This document shows, one piece after another, positions 34,277 to 45,327 of a stretch of DNA of 64,000 bases. The stretch covers positions 52,440,587-52,504,586 of the forward strand of contig NC_089763.1 of the NCBI RefSeq assembly GCF_040412425.1, in the 5' to 3' direction. The position numbers and the translations under genes are program-made. The notes beneath the pieces are model-generated. The model searched no databases. It saw nothing but the letters and a program-made list of their open reading frames with translations, and was not told where the DNA came from. The first letter of the stretch is position 1. Each line of letters opens with the position of its first letter. The DNA comes from Macrobrachium rosenbergii (taxonomy: Eukaryota; Arthropoda; Malacostraca; Decapoda; Palaemonidae).

Positions 34277-36570
34277 CTAGCTCCTACTTGGGCGTGGAAG
34301 ACTAACTTCCCATTTCTTGGGGTTGGCTTTGAATGAAGACTTCTTAATGGACTTCATAGGAGGTCGCAAGTTTGATCTAGGTCTAGGCTTGGTTCTAGCT
34401 TTCCCCCCACTTAAGGGCTGAGGCTGAAAGGGGAAGAACGATCTCGACGTGGAAGGAATAGATTCCCTCAGATGCCTAGTGGACTGTGCTAACAGGTCGG
34501 TTGTAGACTTCTCCTGCAAGTCTGAAAGAATCTTCTTCACTGTGACTTGCAGACGGAAAAAGGTGAGACTTAGCCAAAGGAGCAAAAAGTAGAGCTGACT
34601 TCCGTGTCGGCAAGACTCCTTTCGAGGTGAAAAAACACCAGAGCTCCCTCTTTTTTAGCACACCCATTGAAAAGAGAGAGGTGAGTTCTGAAGAGCCGTC
34701 TCTAACTGCTGTTGGCACACGAAAGAACCCCCAGCCAATCAGAGGCAAAGTCTTCAGCGAGATCTGGACCATCCTCGATCTTTCTCACTACAGTAGCACC
34801 CGACAGCCCAATCGAGAAAGCTAAAAATCTTGAGAACCTTACAAATGTTCTTGATAAGGTGATCAAGTTCAGGGGAAGAAAACATTATCTTAGCTGTACA
34901 AAAGGCTGTTCTACAAGCCGAATCCACTGACCAGAGAAGTCATCCTGGGAGGAGGCAGAGACTCACAAGGAAGGAGCTTCCCTGGTGGCGTAGAACGAGT
35001 AACTTATCTCCATTAGCTTGCTGTGCGGAAAAGTGAATGTTGCTTTGCCCTGCTCTCTCTTAGAGGCCAGCCAGTCATGTACCTCTCGGAGAGACTTCCT
35101 CGAGGAAGAGGAAAGAACTAGTTTAGGCCACTTGGTACTTTCAGACAACTGCTTCCTCATAAGGAAGGTAGAAGCTGGAGAAGTTGGAGCAGCAGGAAAA
35201 AAGAAATCTGGAAAGCTATCCAGGAGAAATCTCAAGAGAGACCAATGTGCTGAAGAGGGGACCGTATCCTGAACGAACAACCTCCTCCTCCTCTGAAGAG
35301 ATAGGTGACATTTGGTTTCGGGAACTGTGGAGGTTTTCTTCGAGAAACCCATAAACTCCGTCAACTGACGCTGAAGTGGGGCTAATGAATCTTTCTGAAC
35401 TGATGATGACAGTGGCTGATGAGAGGAAGGCGCCGGGCGCCCAGAAGAAGTGGATGGGTGCTCAGCCGTTGGTGACGAGAGCTCAGGATTGGTGCTGGGC
35501 GCTCAAAAGTGGAAGTCTGGCATGAGCTGGCGGGCACTGGGCATTCGGAAGAAGTTGGGCACTTTGGGTGCTTAAAACGCTCAGGACTGTCTCCCAACAA
35601 ATGACGAGGGTGAGCTGGAGAAGCGAACTGGTCCTGAAAGCTACAGGAAGGTTGCGGGCTAACCTCCCTGTACCTCTTGACTGACAGACGAGAGGCATCG
35701 CCAAGCTCTGCATGTCTCTTGAGTGGGCACAATGAGGCAGGGTAGTGATATGGGTGCTTCTTGTCTGGGCTGGAAGCTTCCGAATCTGAGGAAAGCTGAT
35801 GCACTGGAATGCCTTTACAATGGCGTTTAGTCGAAGCCTGGGAATGAACGACAGGCCCGACAGAGGGGGCAACTGCCTGTGGGCAAACCTCCACCAGCCT
35901 CCCTTGGAACTCCAGTTTGTCTTCTCCCCAGTACAGGGGAGGGGGACAGGGACCTTCGTCTAGGAGCACTGGTGGGACGGACAGCCACCTCCTCAACATT
36001 CACAACACTGTCACTTCTCACTGCACTGCCACCATGCACATTTTCCCCATTAGAGATCTAATAGTAGACCCAATCTCATGGTGGTATTGGATAATAATCC
36101 AAACTTCTGATTGAACCTTGATTCGAGGCTGGCAATGGAGTGGAGAGCGGAATCATGGGAACCTGGATCAGGTTTAGGTGGTAAAGTAGGAGGACTTAGA
36201 ATGAGAGAAACGAGGAATTGGAGGAGTGTAACAGCTCTATCATCCCCTACACTAGCAAAAGGAGTAGATTCTGTGCTGGCCTTATTCTCACCCCTATCTC
36301 TTTCAAGTTTTTCTAGATGAGATTTAAGGGTTTCCATTTTTTATCCTCCCAATCCTGACACTATGCAAGTATTATCCTTACTACATTCTTGCCCCTATAT
36401 TTAGTGCATTTAGTATGAGAATTGTAATAAAACTTGGTTAACCTAGTTTTAAAACCCTCAGAACAGAAGTGAATACTGGATGAACTGGAATCCGACATGT
36501 TAACTAAAGCAATCCTAAAGTTAACCAAAAAATTCAATCCACCAATGACTGAAAGCCACAACAACAACAA
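34277..36570 (-). pseudogene. Gag region of DIRS copy C
   Basis: The N-terminus at 36,361-36,500 reads MSDSSSSSIHFCSEGFKTRL, then HTKCTKYRGKNV, a decayed version of the Cys-rich module of copies D and E. The middle (35,382-35,999) is Ser/Pro-rich. A conserved core at 34,963-35,364 reads SLLRFLLDSFPDFFFPAAPT, LVLSSSSRKSLREVHDWLAS and KREQGKATFTFPHSKLMEIS. It aligns with the core in copy D (LAEKREVGKAVLCLPPSHLI). Several frames are used. Confidence 0.65.
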
Positions 36571-36664
36571 ATTCTGAATAATTCACCAAGATCAGGTAAA
36601 TAACTTTCTGAAAAGCAATGAAGCAGCTACGGAAAAACTCCCGATGTTGATCAGAAGCCGGCGG

Positions 36665-36785
36665 GAAATGAATTGAGCTCTCTGCTAAGTTGTTCCTCTA
36701 AGTCCCGGATAGTGGGCAGGACCTTGTCACCTACAGACAAACGATAGCTAAGTAATTACTTGGTATGTTATTTATATAAAAAGCT
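36665..36785. repeat. Right inverted terminal repeat of DIRS copy C
   Basis: GAATTGAGCTCTCTGCTAAG, then GTTGTTCCTCTAAGTCCCGG and ATAGTGGGCAGGACCTTGTC, complement the left terminus. The outer part jumps from ACAGACAAACGATAGC to TAAGTAATTACTTGG, so about 50 bp present in the left repeat are missing. The end reads TTATTTATATAAAAA. Confidence 0.8.
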
Positions 36786-37653
36786 GTTATATCTCCCAGG
36801 ATGTTGGTCCCAAACAAGGGAGCAACGTCTGTCACCCCTCTCCAAGAAAGAGTGGCACCCAAGTGAAGTTCATTGGAACCTCTTTAGAGGAAAAGAATTT
36901 TGAGAGTTCTTCCTACCTCTCCTCAGTCAAGCGACTGGGAAGAGGAGGAAGTGGACAAGGTAGAAATCAAGGTTGAAGAGGGAGAAGACAGAGATGCCAA
37001 CCTGGAGTTTTAAGGCACCGCTATCATGGCCTGCATCCAGTCCTCTAGAGCAGTGGAAGACACAATCATCATGGGAAGTTCCTGATGGTACTGTCTAACA
37101 GTCAGAACAGCAATAGACAGGTCCATAGTTACAGAAGGGTCACCAGTGGCAGCAGCAAAAGAAGCACTGGCTGAAACCAAGAGTACAAGTGAGTAGCTAA
37201 AAAAGGTTCTTTGGCTAACCTTAGAGTTGGCCATAGAGACTTCAACACCTTCCAGGCTCCATCAGGACCCTTGTAGCCTGGTATGATATTGCAGGGGCAG
37301 AGACAGTGGTTTCAGGTGCCTGGTCAATGAGTGTATGGCAGGCAGAGCACCTGACCCACCATCAACCAGAACTGATTAGCGGTTACCCACTATCCTTGAC
37401 AAATTTTACCTAGCCTGCACAGCAAGGAGAGGTTCAAGTGGGACATGAAACAGCTAGATATACATTTATGCCCAAGACACATACAGGCAGTTCCCGAGTT
37501 ACGACAGAGACCCGTTCCTATGGCTTGTTGTAAGTTTAAGTTGAAATTCAGCATAAGTTGGAACCATAATAATCATAATAATATTTCAGCTCAGGGCCAT
37601 ATACAAAGTAGACAATACAATATACACAATCTAGATACATGAGATAAAATCAT
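36786..37653. other. Spacer between DIRS copies C and D, with half of a TIR element
   Basis: CAGGCAGTTCCCGAGTTACG at about 37,487 resembles the end of the MITE at 49,973 and is probably one terminus of a related element whose partner is not seen. A 74-codon minus-strand frame (37,010-37,234) has no recognised motif. Confidence 0.35.
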
Positions 37654-37850
37654 AAAAATTACATTTTTATGATAAAATAAATTTTTATATATACTTACCA
37701 AATAATTACATATCCATAGTTTCTAATTTACATGGCAGCTCAAAATTTGAAATTCACAGTAGCACTCTGTTTTGGGTGTAGGTATACTGCCCTGTCCAGT
37801 GTTGGGAAAGAATAGGTACAACGTAGCTAAAGAGCTCAATTCATTTATGC
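37654..37850. repeat. Left inverted terminal repeat of DIRS copy D
   Basis: Starts ATTACATTTTTATGATAAAA and pairs with the right terminus through GGGTGTAGGTATACTGCCC, AGGTACAACGTAGCTAAAGA and GCTCAATTC. It contains the minus-strand donor-like ATTTG|GTAAGTATA at 37,693-37,699. Confidence 0.85.
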
Positions 37851-37889
37851 TCTATGTCCATGAAAGGGGGGAAGGGAGGGCTCTGATCA

Positions 37890-37986
37890 TGTAATTACTT
37901 GGTAAGTACAGTATATATAAAACTTTATTTTACTATAAAAATTTCATTTTTATATACTGTAAGTAACTTACCAAATAATTACATAG
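37890..37986. repeat. Internal complementary region of DIRS copy D
   Basis: TAATTACTTGGTAAGTACAG and ATAAAACTTTATTTTACTAT mirror the left end; CATTTTTATATACTGTAAGT and AACTTACCAAATAATTACAT mirror the right end. Confidence 0.85.
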
Positions 37987-38483
37987 CTGAATTCCACACT
38001 GATTGGAGGTGGAATGAATGGACATATACTACCCCATAAAAAACTCTATTATGGAGAGAATTTGGAATAGAACATTGGCTAGCATCTTGAAATGCTTGTT
38101 GTAACCTTACCTGGTGAGGGAATAACGGCAGACGGGTACTGCCTCTGGTCGTAGCTCCCCTCGACCTGTAGCAGCGTGGCGGTAGAGCCAAGGGTCGCCT
38201 CTACTTGAGTGGGTGCTTTGCAATTTAGGAGGTTAATCGCAGGTTGCCAAAGCTAACAATCCAAAAGGGTCATATAAATAATATGTGGATATGCCCTTGC
38301 CCTGGGCGCACTACAATAGAACAACAAAGACCAGAAAAAATCAACCTCCACCACACGAAATTTTAGCCAAATCCATAAAAAACAGATTGGTGACACTCAC
38401 GACTCAGTGTTCACCAGACTTCCCAAGATGTGCAACTATCCTTATTCAAGGAGAGTGGATAGAGGAAAAAGAAGGCGTTCCTC

Positions 38484-39600
38484 CTACCCTTCATCCCCCA
38501 ATACCATGCCAACTGCGAAGAAAAGACCTAAAGTACTGCATTTTTCGTACACCGTTTCAATGTCCCTTAAGTAAAACATGGCAAACACTGACTTGCACCT
38601 CCAAAATGTTGCTTGCAAAATTGAAGAGAGAGACACGTTACGTCTGAAAGCCAAGGTTGTTGCCACGGCTCTTATTTCATGAGCCTCTACTTTACACAAG
38701 GGTAGTAAATCGTCTTGAAATCCCAATTGTGCCTCTGAAATCATGGATCTTAAAAAGAATGATAATGCATTCTTGGACAAAGGACGGCCGGGGTTTTTCA
38801 CAAAACATCAAAGATTAGGGGCCGAACCTCGAAGGTGTTTGGTTCTTTCAAGGTATACTCTCAAAGCTCTTACAAGACAGAGGAATTTCTCTTGGTCAGA
38901 TGGACCTAGTACTTCTGACAGGCTCTTGATTGAAAAGGAGCGAGGCCAAGGGTTAGCTGGGTCCTCATTCTTGGCCAAAAAATCCAAAATTAGAGAGTAT
39001 ACAGCATTGAATTGTGAGAAATCTTCCTTTTATCAATGACATGAAACTCGCTGGCTCTCTTGGCTGTATCCAATGCCATCAAGAATAATGTCTTCTTCGT
39101 CAGATTTCAAAGTGACGATGAATCCAAAAGCTCAAATGGTGGCCCTGACAGCCAGTTGAGACCATGTCCAAGTTCCAAGCAACTCCCAAGGGTTTTGCTT
39201 GCTAACTAGTATTCCAATGTTTGATTAAATCGCTGATGTCTTGGTTTGAAGACAGGTCTACTCCTCTATGTTTGAATACCGAACTCAACATCACTCTGTA
39301 ACCCTTGATGGTAGATGTTGCGAGTCCTTTCGATGTTCTAAGATGTAATAGAAAATCTGCGATTTGGGCTACAGACATTTGAGAAGAGGAGATATTTTCT
39401 CCCGGAACCACTTCTGGAAAACCGCCCACTTGGCTTGGTAGACTGCAGAGGAAGATTGTCGCCTACACTTAGCAATAGCCTCTGCAGCCTTCCTTGAAAA
39501 TCCTTTTGCTCTGACAAGCTCCCTGACAGTCTGAAGCCTGTCAGTGCAAGAGTGGAAAACCCTTGATGGAATCGGAGGAAGTGCAGCTGTTTGAGAAGAT
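38484..39600 (-). pseudogene. Tyrosine recombinase of DIRS copy D (catalytic block intact, frame broken)
   Basis: The C-terminal frame (38,484-38,801) contains SFFLRSMISEAQLGF, VEAHEIRAVATTLAFRRNVS, LQATFWRCKSVFAMFYLRDI and ETVYEKCSTLGLF. HEIR supplies the HxxR pair, FWRCK the W/H position and FYLRD the nucleophilic tyrosine, so this is the best-preserved recombinase active site in the window. Upstream parts are in other frames: FLLHLRTSKGLATSTIKGYR and VMLSSVFKHRGVDLSSNQDI (39,202-39,429). The R and K positions between are not in one open frame. Confidence 0.78.
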
Positions 39601-39641
39601 TTCTCTTCTGAGGAAGCAGCCTTGGGAAGTCCGTCAAAAGG

Positions 39642-40294
39642 CTAAGCAGATTGGGGAACCACTCCTTGTGTGGCCAAAAGGGAGCGAACAAGGTCACTGA
39701 CACGTTGTTGTGTGCATTGAACTTTTTTAACACTTCCCTCACCATGCTGAAGGGAGGGAAGGCGTAAAGGTCGAGGTTCGACCAGTCCTGTAGCATGGCA
39801 TCCGTTGCCCATGCTTGTGGGTCCAGGGCCGGGGAACAATACAATGGAAGACGATGGTTCCTTGATGTCGCAAACAGGTCTATCGACAGCTTTCCCCACA
39901 GCTTCCACAGGTCGGTGCACACCTGTGGATTGAGTGTCCATTCCGTCGGTAAAACCTATTTGCCACGACTCAATTTATCAACGACATTCATCCTGCCCTG
40001 AATGAAGCGGGTCACTAATTGGGTCTCGTTGCTCCTTGCCCATAAAAGAAAATCCTTTGTCGCTTCGTAGAGCGTAAAAGAATGGGTCCCTCCTTGATTC
40101 TTGATATAAGCCAGGGCGGTCATGCTGCCTGCATGAACCGCTACTGTCTGGTGGAAGGTTAGCGTTGCAAAGTGTTGAAGTGCCAGATGAATCGCTCTTA
40201 GTTCCTTTACACTGATGTGGAGGTTTCTTTCAGTAAGCGACCATGTTCCCGAAACCTCCATATTGTTGAGAAGGGTTCCCCAACCTAGATCCAA
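39642..40294 (-). pseudogene. RNase H domain and linker of DIRS copy D
   Basis: 39,956-40,294 reads MDLGWGTLLNNMEVSGTWSL, TERNLHISVKELRAIHLALQ, TVAVHAGSMTALAYIKNQGG (HSDN replaced by HAGS), SFTLYEATKDFLLWARSNET and FIQGRMNVVDKLSRGK. 39,642-39,922 carries LWKLWGKLSIDLFATSRNHR and WSNLDLYAFPPF. The change at HSDN removes a catalytic aspartate. Confidence 0.7.
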
Positions 40295-40488
40295 AGCGTC
40301 TGAGTATAACGTTAGGTCGGGGTTCGTTGGACCCAGAGACCTTCCTGTTGTAAATCTGTCTTCTGCTAGCCACCACCAGAGGTCCTCTTTTATTTGGGGA
40401 GTGGTGTTGAAAACGAACGAATCCAGGAATGACTTTCTTTTCCAACTGGCCTTGAGGTAAAATTGGAGTACTCTTGTGTGTAGCCTGC

Positions 40489-41397
40489 CTAATGGAACAA
40501 ACCGCTATGGAAGAGAGGGTCCCCAGAATACTCATTCATGCGTTGGCTGAGCAGGAGAGGCAAGTTACGAAGTCCTGGACTTTCCTGCAGCAATTTAGTA
40601 TCCTCTGTTGGGATGGAAAAGCCCAAAAACTCAGCGAGTCTATCACTATCCCCAAATATAGAAAAGACTGAGTCGGGACTAGCTATGACTTTTTTAAGTT
40701 TATGAAAAGGCCTACATCTTGAGCGAGACGAAGAATTTTCTGCAGGTCCTCCTTGCACTGAGATCTCGAGGGGGAGTGTAGGAGCCAATCGTCCAGGTAG
40801 AGAGATGTTTATCCCCATAAGATGTAGCCATTTCACTAGGGGAGGGAGTACCCACGTAAAAATTTGAGGGGCCGTGGAGAGTCCGAAGCAAAGTGCCCGA
40901 AACTGGAAGACTCTGTCCTGGAACACGAATCTCAGTTACTTCCTGGAGTCTGGGTGAACTGGAATGTGGACGTAAGCATCTTGCATATCGATCGTAACCA
41001 TCCAGTCTCCCTGATGGATGGCCGACTAAACCAACTGACTTGTCTCCATTTTGAACTTCGTTGTTTGAACGAAGAGGCTCAGGGCACTGACGTCCAGGAC
41101 AGGTCTCCATCCTCCTGATGACTTGGGAACCATGAAGAGGCGGTTGTAAAACCCCTCCATGTTTACATCCTCGACTACTTCCACGGCTTTCTTTTCTAGT
41201 AGGGCTGACACTTTCCGAGATAGGGCCGAAAACCTCTCTGAGTCTACTGAGTAGGCTCTTAAGCTGATGGGAGAGGTTACTAAGGGAGGTTTCTCCCTGA
41301 AAGGGATAGCATAGCCTTCTTTCAATACCTTCAGCACCCACGGCTCCATATTCTTCTTTTTCCATTCTGTCCAGAAATGGGAAAGTCTTGCTCCCAC
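40489..41397 (-). pseudogene. Reverse transcriptase of DIRS copy D (stop and frameshift)
   Basis: The N-terminal frame (41,026-41,397) reads GYAIPFREKPPLVTSPISLR, VEDVNMEGFYNRLFMVPKSS and GGWRPVLDVSALSLFVQTTK, then stops at 41,025. After the stop the same frame would continue through a DMQDAY-type palm block. A further frame (40,489-40,926) gives FQFRALCFGLSTAPQIFTWV. The region around 40,780-40,800 encodes a DDW-type box with a one-base slip. Inactive. Confidence 0.72.
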
Positions 41398-41513
41398 TGG
41401 AACATGGAGGACAGATGTCTCATTTTCGAGGTGTTGGCTTGTTAATGGTTCCTGGTTGGTCTGGAAGTTTGGAGGTTGGCTCTAGGTCGGGACTGGAAAC
41501 GACCTCTAGAACT

Positions 41514-43309
41514 TCAAAAGGGCTGTTGCTGCAAGGGCAATGACATTCTATTAGCTGTGCTTGTAGTGGCTCGTGCGGGGTACTTAGTCCTTTTGGTGGA
41601 TTGAGTGAGGAGGTCCTGAGTCAACTTCTTCTGTAGCTCCACTGAAACCCGTTCCAGGGTATCCTGCAGGAACAGACTATTCTTGTCCAGGGGGGCAAAA
41701 AGAAGTGAAGAACATTGCGATGGGGTGACTCCTTTGCCGTGAACGAGTACCACAAATCTCGTTTCTTGAGGGCTCCTGTTGTGAAGATGGTTGCTAGCTC
41801 TAGTGCCTCATCTCTTACAGCTCTATCAGTGCACCCCAGTACTCCCTGCCAGTCCGATCTCAAGTTCTCTTGAAGGGATGTATAGTCTTCTTGGCTAGGG
41901 CCCCCACCGTCCAATCCAGATAACTAAAGATCTCGAAGATTTTAAAGATGTCTTTAAGCAGATGGTCTAATTCCGAGGCTGTGAAGGGAATTCTGGCCGA
42001 CGAGAAGCATCTATGATACTGGTGAAGTCCCCTAGAGAGGAGGCAGAAACTCCCAAGGGCAGAGCTTCTCCAGTTGCATAAGACAGATACTTCTGCCTTA
42101 TCAAATGAGAGGGAGGTAAACAGAGCACTGCCTTCCCGACTTCCCTCTTCTCCGCTAACCAGGGATCCATGCGGCCGAAAGCTTTCTTCGACGACGAAGA
42201 CAAAACCATACATGGCAGTCTGGCGGTACCTGGTGGTTGTTGCATCAAATAGGCCGAACCCGGCGATAAAGGGACGACTGGAGAGGAGAACGACGGGTAA
42301 CAGACCAAGAAAAACCTGAGCAGTGCCGAGTAATTCGATGCAGGTTGCTCCTCTTCTGCAGGTTCCTCGACAGACAAAGCAGGTGATCCTGGGGGTTCCG
42401 CGGTGTCTTGCACTACCGGAGTTGGTTTTTGAAGAGGGCTCAACACTTTATCAAGCCGAAGTTGAAGTGGCACCAACGAAGGATCTATAGCAACAGACGG
42501 AAAATCTCTTGAAGCTTCAGATACTGGAAATTCTCCTTGCGGGGTCATGAAGATATTAGAAGTGGGGTGGACTTTGAGAGAGGCGCCCACAGCGACTGGA
42601 TGCATGGACGTTGGGTGCCCACTCGCTGTCCAAGCAGACACTGACTCCTTGGAAGAGGCTGCATTCTCCGTGGACACTTGGCGCCCCTAGGATCGGCACT
42701 CGGAACCTGGGTGCTTGGCGATCTGACGTTCACACTCTGAGCAGTCATACACAGGCTCTTCTAGCTCGGAATCTGGGCGCCCATGAACTGGAAAGGCAGA
42801 AACTGCGCGCTCATGCGATGGGCGCTCAAACGAAGTGCACTTTTACGATGGGTGCTCTGGAGATGATAGCTTGGACACCGAACAATCTTCGAGTTGGCAC
42901 TTACGCACACCACTAACGTACCCTGGGTGCTTGTACTCTTGGCGCCGATAAGCTGGACTGGTACACACTCGTTCAGGGTCAGAACGCACTTTCGCACCTG
43001 AATGGGAGCGAGAATCCCTCACCGGCAACTCCCAAAAACTACATTAAGGGAGAGGGCTATGTTCTTTCTTCACAGCTCGCTTACGAGACAGGGGCGAATC
43101 TGAATCCAAGGAAGCGCCTGGCCTTTTCAATGGCCTAGAACCTTTGGCAAAACAGTCACTGCGTTTCTTTGATGCAGGAAAATCTGAATCACTTGAAGAC
43201 AGGGCGTGCACATCCATTCAAACACCTTTCCAACAGCGTTCTTCCGCAGCCTGGGACTGGCGGACAACAGGCTTGGATGAAGTGGTGACTCCTCATGGGC
43301 AAACCCCAT
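41514..43309 (-). pseudogene. Gag core and repetitive linker of DIRS copy D
   Basis: The 236-codon frame 41,967-42,677 reads SNYSALLRFFLVCYPSFSSP, MVLSSSSKKAFGRMDPWLAE and KREVGKAVLCLPPSHLIRQK. It matches the core of copy C. The preceding 42,500-43,030 stretch is a degenerate short repeat encoding variations on RxxAHRMSAQ/MGAQ. The part nearer RT (41,514-41,914) reads LLFAPLDKNSLFLQDTLERV. Function as nucleocapsid/capsid is inferred from position and similarity between copies. Confidence 0.6.
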
Positions 43310-43792
43310 TGACCTCCCTTGGACTGCCAGTTTGCTTCCTCCCAGGTTGGCAAGGGGAGTTTAGCAGGGACCTTGGTCTAGGAGCATCAGTGGGACGAAC
43401 AGCCGCCCCCTCCACTGACACTTCACTCGACACTGCACTATTAAATTTGTCCATTGGACCTTCACAAAGTTCCCGATCTGGGAAACAGTATTGACAAGTA
43501 AATAAAATTTTTGATCTATGAAGTGACGATGAAAGAAACTTTTATATGATGTGACGAGTTTTATACTTCACTTCACATAAAATAAACATGAAACGTCACA
43601 TCACACTTCATTTACCTGGTTGGGTACTATAATCCAGTAAGTTGTCTTCTTGAGAATTGAAGAGAAGGTCTTCAAAGCAAGGATCAGGTAACGGCTGCGT
43701 GTTAGGTATGAAGCTGAAGCCAAAACTCATCTTCTCGATGCTGGTAAGCCTCTGTAGTCCACCTTTACGTCAACAAAAAGATGCTCTCCTTG

Positions 43793-44926
43793 TCACATCT
43801 TATATACCCTCATCTGCGAATTGGGTTCAGCAGAATGAGAGCTAGGTAATGGAGTGACAAGAAAGGCTGGAGGACTGGAAATGGAAGAGAACGCTGTCAC
43901 AGGCGTTGAAGGGATAGCCATAACATCAACATCAACTCCTGGAGAAGGACCTGTACTAATGGAAGCCTTAGCTTCAGCCCTAGCTGTAGCTTTTCTAATT
44001 TGGTCATGCTGCAATTTGTCTAAGTGTGTCTGTAAAGTCTTCCATTTACCCTTCTCGCAGTCTTTACATTCGTCACAATTCAATTCCAGAGAACAAATTT
44101 GTTCCCTACAAGTACAACAAATGGTATGTGAGTCATATTTTGCAGAAGTGAGTCTAGTTTTAAAGCCTTTGCTGCAATACCTAATGCTAGACAAACTAGA
44201 GTCACACATAATGGTAAAAATTCCAATTAGACAGGTCACAATCGAAGAAATAACCCAAATTCTAGCTAAGATAAGTAACTGCGCTACCAAAAGCAAAGAG
44301 CACTTCACCAAAGACGATCTCTGACCATCCGGAGAAAACGAATCAAGAGCTGCTAATAACTGGTGTTCAGTCATTAGCCGTGCTTCTATGCTGGCAATGG
44401 CATTGGGTTCAGCAGAATGAGAGCTAGGTAATGGAGTGACAAGAAAGGCTGGAGGACTGGAAATGGGAGAAAAAGCTGTCACAGGTATTGAAGGGATAGC
44501 CTTAACATCAGTATCAACTCCTGGAGAATGACCTGTACTAGTGGAAGCCTTAGCTTCAGCCCTAGCTGTAGCTTTTCTAATTTGGTCATGCTGCAATTTG
44601 TCTAAGTGTGTCTGTAAAGTCTTCCATTTACCCTTTTCCCAGTCTTTACATTCGTCACAATTCAACTCCGGATAACAAATTTGTTCCCTACAAGTGCAAC
44701 AAATGGTATGTGAGTCATATTTTGCAGAAGTGAGTCTAGTTTTAAAGCCTTTGCTGCAATACCTAATGCTAGACAAACTAAAGTCACACATAATGGTAAA
44801 ATTTCCAATTAGACAGGTCACAATCGAAGTAATAACCCAAATTCTAGCTAGGCTAAATAACTGCACTGCCAAAAGCAGAGTACTTCTCCAAAGACGATCT
44901 CCGACCATCCGGAGAAAACGAATCAA
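43793..44926 (-). pseudogene. Gag N-terminus of DIRS copy D with duplicated Cys-rich module
   Basis: A 377-codon open frame. The gag start is probably MCDFSLSSIRYCSKGFKTRL (and MCDSSLSSIRYCSKGF in the second copy). Each copy continues DSHTICCTCREQIC, LNCDECKDWEKGKWKTLQTH and LDKLQHDQIRKATARAEAKA, then a Ser/Pro/Thr tail. HT.C.TCREQIC..ELNCDECKDW has the cysteine spacing of a small zinc-binding motif. The frame runs through the duplication and translates the leader between copies; only one copy is likely the original gag start. Confidence 0.65.
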
Positions 44927-44959
44927 GAGCTGCTAATAACTGGTGTTCAGTCATTAGCC
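43821..44959. repeat. Tandem duplication, ~580-bp unit, inside gag leader of copy D
   Basis: TTGGGTTCAGCAGAATGAGA occurs at 43,821 and 44,403; AATCAAGAGCTGCTAATAAC occurs at 44,341 and 44,921. Nearly every base between matches, with scattered differences. The unit contains leader sequence plus the gag start and Cys-rich module, so both are present twice. Confidence 0.92.
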
Positions 44960-45137
44960 AGCACAAACGAATTGAGCTCTTTAGCTACGTTGTACCTATT
45001 CATCCACAATAGTGGGCGGGGCAGTATACCTACACCCAAAACAAAAGAACGCTACCGCGAATTTCGAATCTTGAGCTGCCGTGTAAAGTACAAACTATAG
45101 CTATGTAATTATTTGGTAAGTTACTTATATAAAAATG
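44960..45137. repeat. Right inverted terminal repeat of DIRS copy D
   Basis: GAATTGAGCTCTTTAGCTAC, GTTGTACCTATTCATCCACA, GGGGCAGTATACCTACACCC complement the left terminus. The end carries a plus-strand donor-like TTTG|GTAAGTTAC at about 45,115 and terminates TTATATAAAAATGA. Confidence 0.85.
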
Positions 45138-45327
45138 ATAATTGGCAATAAATATAGTAATGTACAGTGAACCCCCCGTATTCGCAGGGGATGCGTCCCA
45201 CATCCCCCCGTGAATAGCTAAAATCCGCGAATACTTAAAACCCCTCTAAAAACACTTAGAACTGCCCATTTTGATACTGTAAACACAGGAAAAACCCTGT
45301 AAAAATGCTTATACCTGAGTACTTTAA

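Larger units (their letters stand above)
30671..36785 (-). mobile_element. DIRS-like retrotransposon copy C, near full length, inactive
   Basis: Both inverted termini, the ICR and all coding regions are present: gag (34,277-36,570), RT (33,181-34,241), RNase H (32,714-33,190), recombinase (31,500-32,577). No methyltransferase-like segment was seen. Inactivating changes include a YLDN catalytic box, a stop and lost histidine in the recombinase, and frame changes between domains. Confidence 0.88.
37654..45137 (-). mobile_element. DIRS-like retrotransposon copy D, near full length, inactive
   Basis: About 7.5 kb with both termini, ICR, recombinase (38,484-39,600), RNase H (39,338-40,294), RT (40,489-41,397), gag (41,514-44,926). 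It is longer than C mainly because the gag leader is tandemly duplicated. Stops and frame changes are spread through all domains, though the recombinase HxxR...Y block is intact. Confidence 0.88.

Noticed and set aside
42611..42916. Plus-strand 101-codon open frame rich in MGA/LGA motifs
   Set aside because: It is the antisense of the repetitive Gag linker of DIRS copy D.
43854..44936. Plus-strand open frames of 156 and 80 codons
   Set aside because: Antisense shadow of the duplicated gag leader; no independent motif.
1..45137. LTR retrotransposon (gypsy or copia) assignment for the RT-bearing elements
   Set aside because: Termini are inverted, an ICR is present, and a tyrosine recombinase replaces the integrase; no protease was seen.
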